Source: Arthrobacter sp. SLBN-83
GTDB lineage: Bacteria; Actinomycetota; Actinomycetes; Actinomycetales; Micrococcaceae
Assembly: GCF_006715285.1 (NCBI RefSeq)
Contig: NZ_VFMX01000001.1
Location: 682,001-746,000, forward strand
Direction: 5' to 3'
DNA: 64,000 bases
Below, in pieces: positions 17,059 to 25,653 of the stretch. The notes under the pieces are model-generated. The model was not told the DNA's origin, ran no database searches, and saw only the letters and a list, made by a program, of their open reading frames with translations. Numbering within the stretch: the first letter of the stretch is position 1; the number at the start of each line of letters is the position of its first letter. Made by a program: the position numbers and the translations under genes.

Positions 17059-17912
17059 CCGCGCAACTCCCGGGCGTGCCGGCGGGGGAAGCAATCCTGT
17101 CGGCAGCGCGGCGTTTCACCGCTGCCCACGGCCGGAAACTCAGGGTCGGTGAGGTGGAATGGCGCTATGTAAGGCTGGGCGAGGGACCTCCAGTGCTCTG
17201 GCTAACCGGCGGCCTGCGCCGGGCTGGGCTGGGGTACGACTTCCTTGGGCGGCTTGCGCGCCGCCACACGGTGGTGGCGCCGGATTACCCGCCCGTGAAG
17301 CGATTTACCGATTTCGACGACGGCGTCACCGCCATCCTGCGCGCAGAAGGGATTGTGCGCTGCGACGTGGTGGGCCAGTCCTACGGCGGTTTGCTCGCCC
17401 AGGCGTTCCTTGCTGCCCATCCCGGGTGGATCAACCGGCTGGTGCTCTCCAGCAGCGGCCCGGCCGACTACGGCCGGCCCTGGGTGCCGGCCCTCTCAGT
17501 GGCAACTCTGGCAGCGCGGGTGCTGCCGAAGCGTTGGTCGGCTTCCCTGCTGCTCGCCGGCTTAACCGGATTGCTCCCAGCTGGGGCGGATCCCGATGGC
17601 AACTGGGCTGCGGTCCTTCGCTACATCGTCCGGCACGACCTGACCAGGGCAGACATGGTGTCGCATTTCGCGGTGGCCGCTGACCTGGCCAGGAAACAGT
17701 TGGTACGTCCGGAACGGTTTCACCAGTGGCAGGGTGACGCAGCGGTGCTGCGGGCGGAGAACGACCGCACCCAGGACGCCCGCGACATCCCCAGGCTCCA
17801 GAGGCTGCTGGGCAGGCCGGTGCAGACGATTTCCATGGGCCGCGCCGGTCACACCGCGGCGCTGTTGGAACCGGAGCGCTACGTGCAGTGGTTGGAAAAG
17901 GCGCTGGGCTGA
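17055..17912 (+). CDS. Alpha/beta-fold hydrolase
   Basis: A 285-residue protein starting at a GTG that overlaps the stop of the protease gene. The nucleophile elbow is G107-Q-S109-Y-G-G. A late GHTAALLEP supplies the candidate catalytic His. Oxyanion-side LWLTGGLRR is at about residue 48. The substrate is unknown. The coupling to a CPBP protease suggests a shared function, possibly envelope peptide or lipid processing, but this is inference. Confidence 0.82.
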   Translation: MTAQLPGVPAGEAILSAARRFTAAHGRKLRVGEVEWRYVRLGEGPPVLWLTGGLRRAGLGYDFLGRLARRHTVVAPDYPPVKRFTDFDDGVTAILRAEGIVRCDVVGQSYGGLLAQAFLAAHPGWINRLVLSSSGPADYGRPWVPALSVATLAARVLPKRWSASLLLAGLTGLLPAGADPDGNWAAVLRYIVRHDLTRADMVSHFAVAADLARKQLVRPERFHQWQGDAAVLRAENDRTQDARDIPRLQRLLGRPVQTISMGRAGHTAALLEPERYVQWLEKALG

Positions 17913-17923
17913 TTTCCTGCGGA

Positions 17924-18211
17924 TCACCGCCACATCGACCGTCCCGAATTATGAGGTGTGCGCCGTTGAGCCGCCCCCGGCGCCAGGCGTACCCATTCGT
18001 GCCAGCGTGTGCCCACCGCGGTTGGGCCAGCCGGTTCCTTGACCATCCGGAAGGCTGCGTCGCGAGGTATCGGTTCGAAGTCCTGGATATCGGAGAGCAG
18101 TGCGAAAACCGCGGATTGTGGCCGACGGACCTCGACGGACAGGTTGAACGTAGTGGCCCTTCTGATCACTTTTCCAGCATCCACGGACACAGCCCCACCG
18201 GTAGGGACCAC
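17924..18211 (-). pseudogene. Truncated SRPBCC-domain protein
   Basis: A 95-residue reading frame whose middle (FNLSVEVRRPQSAVFALLSDIQDF..., GTRWHEWV) matches the N-terminal half of polyketide-cyclase/START-like ligand-binding proteins, usually about 140-150 residues. The C-terminal half, including the long helix, is missing and replaced by a short basic tail. It is convergent with the hydrolase gene ending at 17912. It is probably a remnant. Confidence 0.5.
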
Positions 18212-18307
18212 TACCCCTGGACTTTTTGTCCTATCTGTCCGGCAAAATGGGGTTTCAATTAGTCAAATGCCTGGAATACAAGCCCGCCTACGAGAACCAG
18301 GACAGGA

Positions 18308-18694
18308 ATGAGTGAATTCTTTACCGCGTCTTGCGATGGGGACCTGCTGCGGTTGCAGTGGGTCCCGGAAGCCCATATAACCTACCAGACGGCGGTGCGT
18401 GCAGCCCGGGTTCTGGAAGGTTTGAGCGGTGGGCGCACTTTACCTCTCCTGGTTAATCTCGCCGGTGTCGCCGGACTGACGCCGGAGGCCCGGGCCGGCA
18501 TGAATGCGTACCGCGGATTTTCGGCAGTGGCCCTCATCGGGGACGGGGCGATGGGTAAAGTCGTGGCCGCGTTCTCCCAGCGGGCCCTGACCCCCACGGC
18601 ATATTTCACTGATGAATCCGAGGCCCTGACGTGGTTGTGCGAACAGGGCGGCAGGGCCAGTATCCCCCGCGAAGCGCGGCAAACGGAACGGTAG
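18308..18694 (+). CDS. STAS/SpoIIAA-like small protein
   Basis: A 128-residue soluble protein. The pattern of beta strands, VRAARVLEGLSGGRTLPLLVNLAGV, a helix at TPEARAGMNAY, and a final helix DESEALTWLCE resembles SpoIIAA/STAS-like proteins found singly in Arthrobacter. No phosphorylatable Ser in a classic DxSG motif is seen. The function is unknown. It is flanked by two SRPBCC genes on the opposite strand. Confidence 0.65.
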   Translation: MSEFFTASCDGDLLRLQWVPEAHITYQTAVRAARVLEGLSGGRTLPLLVNLAGVAGLTPEARAGMNAYRGFSAVALIGDGAMGKVVAAFSQRALTPTAYFTDESEALTWLCEQGGRASIPREARQTER

Positions 18695-18706
18695 TCTTCA
18701 CCGGGA

Positions 18707-19456
18707 TCACGACGACACCCCAGGACGGCCCCGGATGTGGGCGTTGCCCTCGGCGCGCTTCTTAATGCCCAGGAGCATGGCACGATCCATGACGAGGTAA
18801 CCGGGGCGGAGGAGGAAATCCATGACCCGGAGCGCTGGGGGCCGGCCAGGGCCCGATCGCGTCCGCAGCAGCAATCTGGTTCCCCTGGCACCGGAACTGT
18901 GGAGGACGAGCTGCCACGTGCCGGTGACTGTTCCGGGAGGAGCGCCAGGGCTTGAATCGAGCACCAGGTGGCGGCCGCTCTCCAACTCCACCACGCGCGG
19001 CCCTGCCCTTCCTCCCGGATATCCTTCCGGAGTGAAGGCGATGACGTCGCCCACCTTCAGGTCCTGCCACCCAGGGTTGATGCGGTCAGCATTCGTGACG
19101 CCCAGATGGAGCAGCCCGTTCTCCACCCAGGTATAGGAATACAACCCGGCGCGATCCACACCCATTTGCACCAACCATGGCCAGACCTCGTCCGGCGGTG
19201 CGGAGATCGTAACTGCCATGGTCTGTACTTCGTCGGGCTCGGGAATCAGGCCGTCGCCCGGGAGTGACATGGTGCTTTCCGACCCGGTGGCACCCCAGGT
19301 CCCCAACACACGCGGCAAGACCGCGTGCGTGAAAATCCCGGCCGCAGCCGTTATGCCGAGAATGCCCGGCAGCCCCCGGAACCCATTTGGAGGGCGGTGC
19401 CCGCGGACGGACGACGGCCCCATGAGTGCCAGGAAACCCGATAACACATTGCCCAC
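18707..19456 (-). CDS. SRPBCC-family protein with N-terminal membrane segment
   Basis: A 249-residue protein with a hydrophobic stretch at about residues 28-50 (LPGILGITAAAGIFTHAVLP). A SRPBCC/START-like domain follows from about residue 80 (AVTISAPPDEVWPWLVQMG...). The C-terminal LLRPGYLVMDRAMLLGIKKRAE is the terminal helix of the fold. These domains bind hydrophobic ligands. The function is unknown. It is convergent with the STAS-like gene (12 bases) and divergent from the Rho-N protein. Confidence 0.72.
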   Translation of the reverse strand: MGNVLSGFLALMGPSSVRGHRPPNGFRGLPGILGITAAAGIFTHAVLPRVLGTWGATGSESTMSLPGDGLIPEPDEVQTMAVTISAPPDEVWPWLVQMGVDRAGLYSYTWVENGLLHLGVTNADRINPGWQDLKVGDVIAFTPEGYPGGRAGPRVVELESGRHLVLDSSPGAPPGTVTGTWQLVLHSSGARGTRLLLRTRSGPGRPPALRVMDFLLRPGYLVMDRAMLLGIKKRAEGNAHIRGRPGVSS

Positions 19457-19664
19457 GCGAACCTCCTTGGCTACCGGAATGCATGGAGCCTACAAACAGG
19501 GATTGGGCCAGCCCCAGAGTCCAAAGGCCCCGCCGGTACGTACCGGCGCCTGCGTGACACGTCGGGTGCCGATGCTTGACGCCGCCCTTCGGCACACGCT
19601 AGAAAGTAAGCAGCCTTATTATTTGTCGATTCTGCAAAAGAGTTCTGCAAAGGGAGGACCTGAC

Positions 19665-20534
19665 ATGAGTGACAAGCCCGGTAACCAGACACCGAACACG
19701 CCTGATGTGAGTGAGACGAAACTGCGCGGCATGAAGGTGGATGAGCTCCGCAAGGAGGCCAGGGAAGAACATATTGCCGGCGCCTCGGATATGCACAAGG
19801 AAGAGCTGGTAAAGGCTGTGGCGAAGGCCCGTCAGGAGGACCACGACGGCGGCCGGAAGGAAGGTTCCCGGTCCGGCTCAGGCAACTCCGGCCGGGCCAC
19901 CAGCGGCAAGTCAGGCAGCGGCAAGGAAGGCCGTGACGAGCCCGGCAACCAAACCCCCAACACCCCGGACGTGAGCGAAACCGAGCTGCGCGGCATGAAG
20001 GTGGATGAGCTCCGCAAGGAGGCCAGGGAAGACCACATCTCCGGCGCCTCGAACATGCGCAAGGAAGAGCTGGTCAAAGAGGTTGCCAAGGCCCGTCAGG
20101 AAGGCGCAGGCGGCGGAGGCGACCGGAAAGAAGACCCAGAAGACCTGGGCGCCGGCCCCGACGGCGGCAAGGTCCGCTACGGCGATGACTCCTCCAAGTC
20201 GTTGAAGTATTCGCAGGAGATCACCTCCACGGAGGAGGAGCCTGAGCGCGAAGGCCGCAGCCTGGCCACCACGCACCATGAAGTCATTAGGCAGTGGGCC
20301 GAAGAACGCGGCGGTGTCCCGGCCACGGTGGAGGGCACCGAACACGGCGATCACCTTGGTGTCCTGCGCATCGATTTCCGGGACAGGGACGCCAACCTTC
20401 GCGAGGTCAGCTGGGAGGAATGGTTCAAGACATTCGACGACCGGCGGCTGAACTTCATTTACCAGGAAGAGCGGACGGACGGAAACCAGTCGACCTTCTT
20501 CCGGCTGGAGAACCCGAACCGTGAAGACGCGTAG
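19665..20534 (+). CDS. Protein with two Rho-N/SAP-like repeats
   Basis: A 289-residue acidic and lysine-rich soluble protein. Two Rho-N-terminal-like helix-extended-helix modules (about residues 15-60 and 103-148; LRGMKVDELRKEARE...EELVK.VAKARQ) are nearly identical and are joined by a Ser/Gly/Lys linker. A C-terminal domain (about 200-285) has the WEEWFKTFDDRRLNFIYQEE block common in small actinobacterial stress-type proteins. Rho-N modules bind nucleic acid, so a nucleoid or stress role is an inference. The ATG at 19665 follows AGGGAGG; longer in-frame extension has no support. A bidirectional terminator follows. Confidence 0.78.
   Translation: MSDKPGNQTPNTPDVSETKLRGMKVDELRKEAREEHIAGASDMHKEELVKAVAKARQEDHDGGRKEGSRSGSGNSGRATSGKSGSGKEGRDEPGNQTPNTPDVSETELRGMKVDELRKEAREDHISGASNMRKEELVKEVAKARQEGAGGGGDRKEDPEDLGAGPDGGKVRYGDDSSKSLKYSQEITSTEEEPEREGRSLATTHHEVIRQWAEERGGVPATVEGTEHGDHLGVLRIDFRDRDANLREVSWEEWFKTFDDRRLNFIYQEERTDGNQSTFFRLENPNREDA
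19722..20032 (+). repeat. Internal duplication with 47-bp identical core
   Basis: Bases 19722-19768 and 19986-20032 are identical, 264 bp (88 codons) apart, within homologous flanks. This is the DNA trace of the duplicated Rho-N module. Confidence 0.9.
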
Positions 20535-20556
20535 GGTCACCCTGGCCTGACACGTA

Positions 20557-20592
20557 CAGGAGGCGCCATCGCTGTTGCGGTGGCGCCTCCTG
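20557..20592 (+). terminator. Bidirectional terminator between convergent genes
   Basis: CAGGAGGCGCCA (20557-20568) pairs perfectly with TGGCGCCTCCTG (20581-20592), between the Rho-N gene and the GH3-fusion gene. Confidence 0.8.
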
Positions 20593-20606
20593 CCTGCCCA
20601 GTAGTC

Positions 20607-22907
20607 CTAAAGCCGAGTATCAAACGACCCGCAGAACACGTTCTCGTTGAACGTGCCTTGGAACTCCGATTTGCCCTGGATCTTCTCCACCGCCGCCCGG
20701 ATGGCCTCCCGCGTTCCCGCATGGGCGTGGATGGCGGTCCTGACCATCGGCACATCAATCAGGTGGTTCGGCTGGTTCAGGGACACAAACACGGTGGGCA
20801 CCTCGGTGGCGTACCAGGGAATCTCGGCGGCCATCGGTGCGGACCACTTGATCCGGATGGCTGCTTCCTGGGCAAAGCCCTTCACGCTGGCGAAGACTAA
20901 CGCCGCGTCGTACTTCTCCGCGTAGTCCCCTGTGGCTTCCTCGGACAGGACCCGCATGAAGTTCATCCCGGCCTCGCCCGCCGCTTCGCGCTGCTCCGCC
21001 GTCCGGAAGAGGTGTACCTCGAAGCCGGCGGCCTCGAGTTCCTCCTTCACCACTTCCAGGTAGGCCAGCGGATCGGCACGGGTGAAGTCGGCCCCGCCGG
21101 AGATGCCGTACAGCCGGATCCGGGGATACGTAGCCGGGGTAATCGGCAGGTTCCCGGCCGTGTCCTTGACCAGCGTCACGGTCTTGTCGGCGATGTCAGC
21201 CGCAACGGCGCGGTGCGCCTCGGAGCCGATCACGGCAAGCGCCCCGGCAGGCGGGACCAGTTGGTCAGCAGATTTCCGGTGCAGCCCCAGCGACGCCTTC
21301 AGCCCCAGGATCCTCCGCAGAGCATCATGCAACCGCTGCTCGGTGATGACCCCGGATTTGTAGCCGTCCATCATGTACTGGAAGTCCTCGGCGGGGTTGC
21401 GGAAGAACAGGAACATGTCGCATCCGGCAGCGATAGTGGCAGGAACCAGGTCCTTGCGCTTCATCGCCTGTGTCAGGCCCACCATTTGCGACGCATCGGT
21501 GAGCACCAGGCCGTTGAACCCCAGTTCCCCGCGCAGCAGGTCCTGCAGCAGTTCCGGGGACAGCGTGGCAGGCAGGATCTCGGCGTCGGACAGGCCGGGC
21601 CGGAAGTGCCGGGAAACCCCCGGGGCCCCGATGTGGCCAACCATGATGGACTGCACGCCGTGCGCGATCATCTCCCGGTACACGTGCCCGTACGTCCGGT
21701 CCCACTCGTCATAAGTGAAAGTGTTGTAGGACGTGACCACGTGTTGGTCCCGCTCATCCACGCCGTCGCCGGGGAAATGCTTCATCGCGCAGGCGGTGGG
21801 CGATTCGCTGATCCCGTCAAAGTATTCCTTGGCCCGTTCCACCACGATTTCAGGCGTGTTGCCAAAGGAGCGCGTGGAAATGACCGTGTTCCGCCAGTTG
21901 TAGTGGATGTCCACTATCGGCGCGAAGGCCCAGTTGCAGCCCAGCGCCGCCGTCTCCACCCCGGCCACCTGCCCCATTTGCCGGGCGATGTTCTTGTCCG
22001 GGTGTGAGCCGGCCTGCAGGTGCGTGCAGACGAACGTGCCGTCGTCGCAGCTGCCGGCCCCGCCCATCTCCGGATTCGACGCAACCAGCAACGGGATCCG
22101 GGACTTGGACTGCGCATACCGGATGTGTTCCTGGACGGCCGCGGACGGGCCCGGCCGGTAGCGCATGCCGCCCACGTGGAAGTTCTCCAGCACGCCATCG
22201 AGGTACTCGGGCGAGTAGTCGTTGTTGTGGTTGATGAACAGCTGCCCGATCTTCTCCTCGAGCGTCATGGCACCAATGGTGCCCTCCACCCAGGCGATGG
22301 CATCGTCGTCGAGGTTGAACGGGGCTGCGGCAAGGTCGACGTCGAACTGCCGCGGACGGGCGGTGGGCGGCCCTTGAGGGGAAGGTACGACGGCGGCAAT
22401 CCCCTTGAGTGCCCCGGCCACCACTTCCGGCACGGGCGCGGCGATGTCCACCACCACCCCACGTTCGTCGTCCTGCAGTGGTTCGAGTGTGGCGAGCTGG
22501 GAGTCCAGCAGCGCGGGCGGCATGAAGTGCCCGGCCCTGCCTCCCACACGCTGGGCGAGGACCTCCTTGCTGCCGTTCAGGTGCAGGAAGATGGTGTCCG
22601 GAGCCTGTTCCCGGATGGCGTCGCGGTAGGTTCGCCGCAGCGCCGAACAGGCCAGGACCAGCCCGCCGTCCCCGGCGGCAGCCAGCTCCCGTCCCACGAT
22701 TGCCAACCAGGGCCAGCGGTCCTCATCGGTCAACGGGTGGCCGGCTGCCATCTTGGCCACGTTCTCCACAGGGTGCAGCGAGTCTCCGTCGAGGAACGGC
22801 ACCCCGAGTTCGCGGGCCACGAGGCCGCCCACCGTGGTCTTGCCGCACCCCGAGACCCCCATGACCACCACGCGGGGTTTAGTGGGGGCGGGATTGTTGT
22901 TGCTCAC
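20607..22907 (-). CDS. Gluconokinase-GH3 glycoside hydrolase fusion protein
   Basis: A 766-residue protein with two enzymes in one chain. Residues about 12-170 are a complete gluconokinase-type P-loop kinase: Walker A GVSGCGKTT (17-25), LDGDSLHP, TDEDRWPWL, and CSALRRTYRD. After a Pro-rich joint, residues about 190-600 form a GH3 domain with KHFPGDG and the nucleophile D471 in LVLTDASQ; a C-terminal alpha/beta domain follows. There is no signal peptide, so the hydrolase acts inside the cell. A GTG start at 22907 is preferred (AAGGAC upstream); the frame also has TTG one codon earlier. It is the last gene of the sugar-acid locus. It may cleave an imported glycoside and phosphorylate a released aldonate; the substrate is unproved. 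Confidence 0.88.
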   Translation of the reverse strand: MSNNNPAPTKPRVVVMGVSGCGKTTVGGLVARELGVPFLDGDSLHPVENVAKMAAGHPLTDEDRWPWLAIVGRELAAAGDGGLVLACSALRRTYRDAIREQAPDTIFLHLNGSKEVLAQRVGGRAGHFMPPALLDSQLATLEPLQDDERGVVVDIAAPVPEVVAGALKGIAAVVPSPQGPPTARPRQFDVDLAAAPFNLDDDAIAWVEGTIGAMTLEEKIGQLFINHNNDYSPEYLDGVLENFHVGGMRYRPGPSAAVQEHIRYAQSKSRIPLLVASNPEMGGAGSCDDGTFVCTHLQAGSHPDKNIARQMGQVAGVETAALGCNWAFAPIVDIHYNWRNTVISTRSFGNTPEIVVERAKEYFDGISESPTACAMKHFPGDGVDERDQHVVTSYNTFTYDEWDRTYGHVYREMIAHGVQSIMVGHIGAPGVSRHFRPGLSDAEILPATLSPELLQDLLRGELGFNGLVLTDASQMVGLTQAMKRKDLVPATIAAGCDMFLFFRNPAEDFQYMMDGYKSGVITEQRLHDALRRILGLKASLGLHRKSADQLVPPAGALAVIGSEAHRAVAADIADKTVTLVKDTAGNLPITPATYPRIRLYGISGGADFTRADPLAYLEVVKEELEAAGFEVHLFRTAEQREAAGEAGMNFMRVLSEEATGDYAEKYDAALVFASVKGFAQEAAIRIKWSAPMAAEIPWYATEVPTVFVSLNQPNHLIDVPMVRTAIHAHAGTREAIRAAVEKIQGKSEFQGTFNENVFCGSFDTRL

Positions 22908-22959
22908 CAAAGTTGTCCTTCTTGCGGGTCGTGGCGGGTTTTACCAGTCGTGGTTTCTG

Positions 22960-24189
22960 TTACCAGTCGTGGACGGTGCCGTCGACGAGGCGGTTGTAGG
23001 GCAGGTAGGCCTGCTGGTACGGGTAGGCTGCGGCGGCTTCTTCGTTGAACTCGACCCCGATGCCGGGCTTGTCGCCCGGGTGCAGGTACCCGTCCACGAA
23101 CGTCATGGACTGCTCAAAGACCTCATTGGTCTTCACCGAGTGCTGCATGTACTCCTGAATCCCGTAGTTATGGATCGCCAACCCCACATGCAACTGCGCC
23201 GCGAACCCCACCGGCGAAATATCCGTCGGCCCATGGAACCCGGACTTGATCTGGTACTGCGCCGCGAAATCCATCACCTTCTTCAACGGCGAAATCCCAC
23301 CAAAATGCGTCGACGCGGCACGAACATAATCAATCAGCTGTTCCTTGATCAACGTCTGGTAATCCCACACCGTATTAAAGACCTCCCCGATCGCCAACGG
23401 CGTCGTGGTGTGCTGCCGCACCAGGCGCAACCCCTCCTGGTTCTCCGCCGGCGTGCAGTCCTCCAACCAAAACAAGTCATACGGCTCCAACGCCTTGCCC
23501 AGCTTCGCCGCCTGGATCGGCGTCATCCGGTGATGCCCGTCATGCAACAACGGCAGCTCCGGACCAAACTCATTCCGCACCGCCTCAAACACCGACGGCA
23601 AATGCCGCAAATACGCGCGGGTGTCCCAGTCCTCCTCCACCGGGAAAGCACCCCGCCCGGCCGGCTCATAGTCATACCGCTCCCCCGACGCCTGAGCCTG
23701 CGCCGCCACCCCATAGAGTGCCTTGATCCCCGGCACCGCGGTCTGGATCCGGATCGACTTGTACCCCAACTCAAGGTGTTCGCGCACGGAATCGAACAAC
23801 GACTCAATATCCGCACCCGACGCATGCCCGTACGCCCGCAACCCGTTCCGCGACGCACCCCCCAGCAACTGATACACCGGGAGCCCGGCGATCTTGCCCT
23901 TGATATCCCAAAGAGCCATATCCACCGCAGCAATCGCCGCCATCGTCACCGGACCCCGACGCCAATACGAAGACCGGTACAGGAACTGCCACGTATCCTC
24001 AATCCGGTGAGCATCCTTCCCGATCAACAACTGCGCCACATGCTCCTTCAAATACGCAGCAACAGCCAACTCCCGCCCATTCAACGTGGCATCACCAATA
24101 CCCGTCACCCCGTCCTCCGTCGTAATCCGGAGCGTCACAAAATTCCGGGACGGACTGGTCACAAACACATCAGCGGCAATGATCTTCAT
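22960..24189 (-). CDS. manD: D-mannonate dehydratase-type enolase-superfamily enzyme
   Basis: A 409-residue protein of the RspA/ManD branch. Metal and acid-base motifs are visible: [30 protein letters not shown], and [15 protein letters not shown]. ManD dehydrates D-mannonate to 2-keto-3-deoxygluconate, which fits the uxaC and uxuB neighbours. Some members have low activity on gluconate or mannonate, so specificity needs assay. The first about 350 codons favour GAT, CAT, TTG, GGG, GCG and ATT, unlike the C-ending codons of its neighbours and of its own last about 60 codons. Confidence 0.85.
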   Translation of the reverse strand: MKIIAADVFVTSPSRNFVTLRITTEDGVTGIGDATLNGRELAVAAYLKEHVAQLLIGKDAHRIEDTWQFLYRSSYWRRGPVTMAAIAAVDMALWDIKGKIAGLPVYQLLGGASRNGLRAYGHASGADIESLFDSVREHLELGYKSIRIQTAVPGIKALYGVAAQAQASGERYDYEPAGRGAFPVEEDWDTRAYLRHLPSVFEAVRNEFGPELPLLHDGHHRMTPIQAAKLGKALEPYDLFWLEDCTPAENQEGLRLVRQHTTTPLAIGEVFNTVWDYQTLIKEQLIDYVRAASTHFGGISPLKKVMDFAAQYQIKSGFHGPTDISPVGFAAQLHVGLAIHNYGIQEYMQHSVKTNEVFEQSMTFVDGYLHPGDKPGIGVEFNEEAAAAYPYQQAYLPYNRLVDGTVHDW

Positions 24190-24225
24190 GGGGTTTAACT
24201 GTTCCTTCTAAGCGTTCGAGCAGGT

Positions 24226-25653
24226 TTAAAGAGGGGTGGAAGCGGCGGTCCGGGTTGCGATGGATCCGCACAGCCCGTGGACCAGGGAAACAATGCCGGG
24301 GTCGTCGGCGATGTCGGCGCTGACCAGGCCGAGCAGGGCCTGGACCCTTTCGCTGCCCTCAAGCGCGTTGGCAGCGTGGACGTCAGCGGCCAGCGGGTCC
24401 TGGAAGTCCTGGGTGGCAGCTACGTAGTCGATCCAGGCGGCAAGCATCAGGGCGGCCCCGCTGCCGGTCCGTCCGCTGGCCCGCTCCGCCGTCATCACGG
24501 GGACGGCACGCATGCGGAGCTTGGTGGTGGCATCGGCAGCGATCTGGGCAAGGCGGTGGGCGATCCGGGCGTTTCCGAACCGCTCCAGCAGGGCCCGCCG
24601 GTAGGCGGGGATGTCCAGTCCTGCAGCCTGCAGGTGGTGTGCGGCCTCGTCCCAGAAGTCCTCCACGGCCTTCCGGCAGGCCGGGTCTGACAGGGCATCG
24701 GCCACGGTGGCGTGCCCACGGAGCTGCCCGGCATACGCCAGGATCGAATGCGAGCCGTTGAGGAGCCACAGCTTGCGGTTCTCGTACGGTTCAATGTCGT
24801 CAACCACGACGGCGCCCGCGTCCTCCCAGCGTGGACGCCCGGCCGGGAAATCCCCGCTGAGCACCCAGTTGCGGAAAGGTTCGGCCACCACAGGCGAGCT
24901 GTCGGTGTAACCGCACTGCTCCGCCACTTCCGCCACGTCTTCCTCGGTGGTCCGGGGGGTGATCCGGTCCACGGAAGTACTCACGAAGCTGACGTTCGCT
25001 TCGATCCACTCCGCCAGGCCGGAGCCCCATCCCGATGCCAGACCCAGGACGGCGCGGCGGGCCACCTCACCGTTGGCGGACAGGTTGTCACAGCTGACGA
25101 CGGCGATCGGTCCCGCGCCGCTGTCGCGGCGCCTGGCGAGGGCCAGCACCAGGCGGCCCAACGGCGTGCCGGGCACTCCGGCCTCCCCGGACGCCGCTGC
25201 CGACAGCGCGCGGAGGTCATCCGCCACACCGGGAGCGCCGGCGTCGAACGTTCCATCTGCCGCAAGCCCGTACGCAGCCTCGGTGATGGTCAGCGTGACC
25301 AGTGCGGTCTCCTTTGCGGCGACAAGCTCGCAAAGCCGGCCCACGTCCGCCCCGTCCACCGCCTCGACGATGCTCCCGATCACTTCGAAGCTGTCGCCGC
25401 CTGCAGAGCGTTCCACCAGGGTGTAAAGGCAATCCTGGGCGGAAAGCGCCTCCGCAGCGTCCGGACGGCGGCCGGTGAACGCCGCGATCCCCCACTCCGC
25501 CGCGTCAGGGGCGTGCTGGGTGTACCAGGCCTGGTGGGATCGGTGGAACGCCCCCAGGCCAAGGTGCACGATGCGCACCGGAGCTTTAGGCAGCGGCTTC
25601 AGGCTGCGGTCCAGGACAGGAAGTGAGCCCAGTGCAGGCGGCGCGGCATTCAC
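24226..25653 (-). CDS. uxuB: Fructuronate reductase / mannitol dehydrogenase family
   Basis: A 475-residue polyol dehydrogenase. N-terminal Rossmann region HLGLGAFHRSHQAWY, SCDNLSANG, and the catalytic-lysine region KLWLLNGSHSILAY are all present. In this context it should reduce D-fructuronate to D-mannonate with NADH, between UxaC and ManD. Mannitol dehydrogenase activity is the alternative because the families overlap. It starts at a GTG that overlaps the uxaC stop by four bases (GTGA), so it is translationally coupled to uxaC. Confidence 0.85.
   Translation of the reverse strand: MNAAPPALGSLPVLDRSLKPLPKAPVRIVHLGLGAFHRSHQAWYTQHAPDAAEWGIAAFTGRRPDAAEALSAQDCLYTLVERSAGGDSFEVIGSIVEAVDGADVGRLCELVAAKETALVTLTITEAAYGLAADGTFDAGAPGVADDLRALSAAASGEAGVPGTPLGRLVLALARRRDSGAGPIAVVSCDNLSANGEVARRAVLGLASGWGSGLAEWIEANVSFVSTSVDRITPRTTEEDVAEVAEQCGYTDSSPVVAEPFRNWVLSGDFPAGRPRWEDAGAVVVDDIEPYENRKLWLLNGSHSILAYAGQLRGHATVADALSDPACRKAVEDFWDEAAHHLQAAGLDIPAYRRALLERFGNARIAHRLAQIAADATTKLRMRAVPVMTAERASGRTGSGAALMLAAWIDYVAATQDFQDPLAADVHAANALEGSERVQALLGLVSADIADDPGIVSLVHGLCGSIATRTAASTPL

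Noticed and set aside
19218..19664. Upstream extension of the Rho-N protein frame
   Set aside because: It would overlap the SRPBCC gene on the other strand; AGGGAGG before 19665 marks the start.
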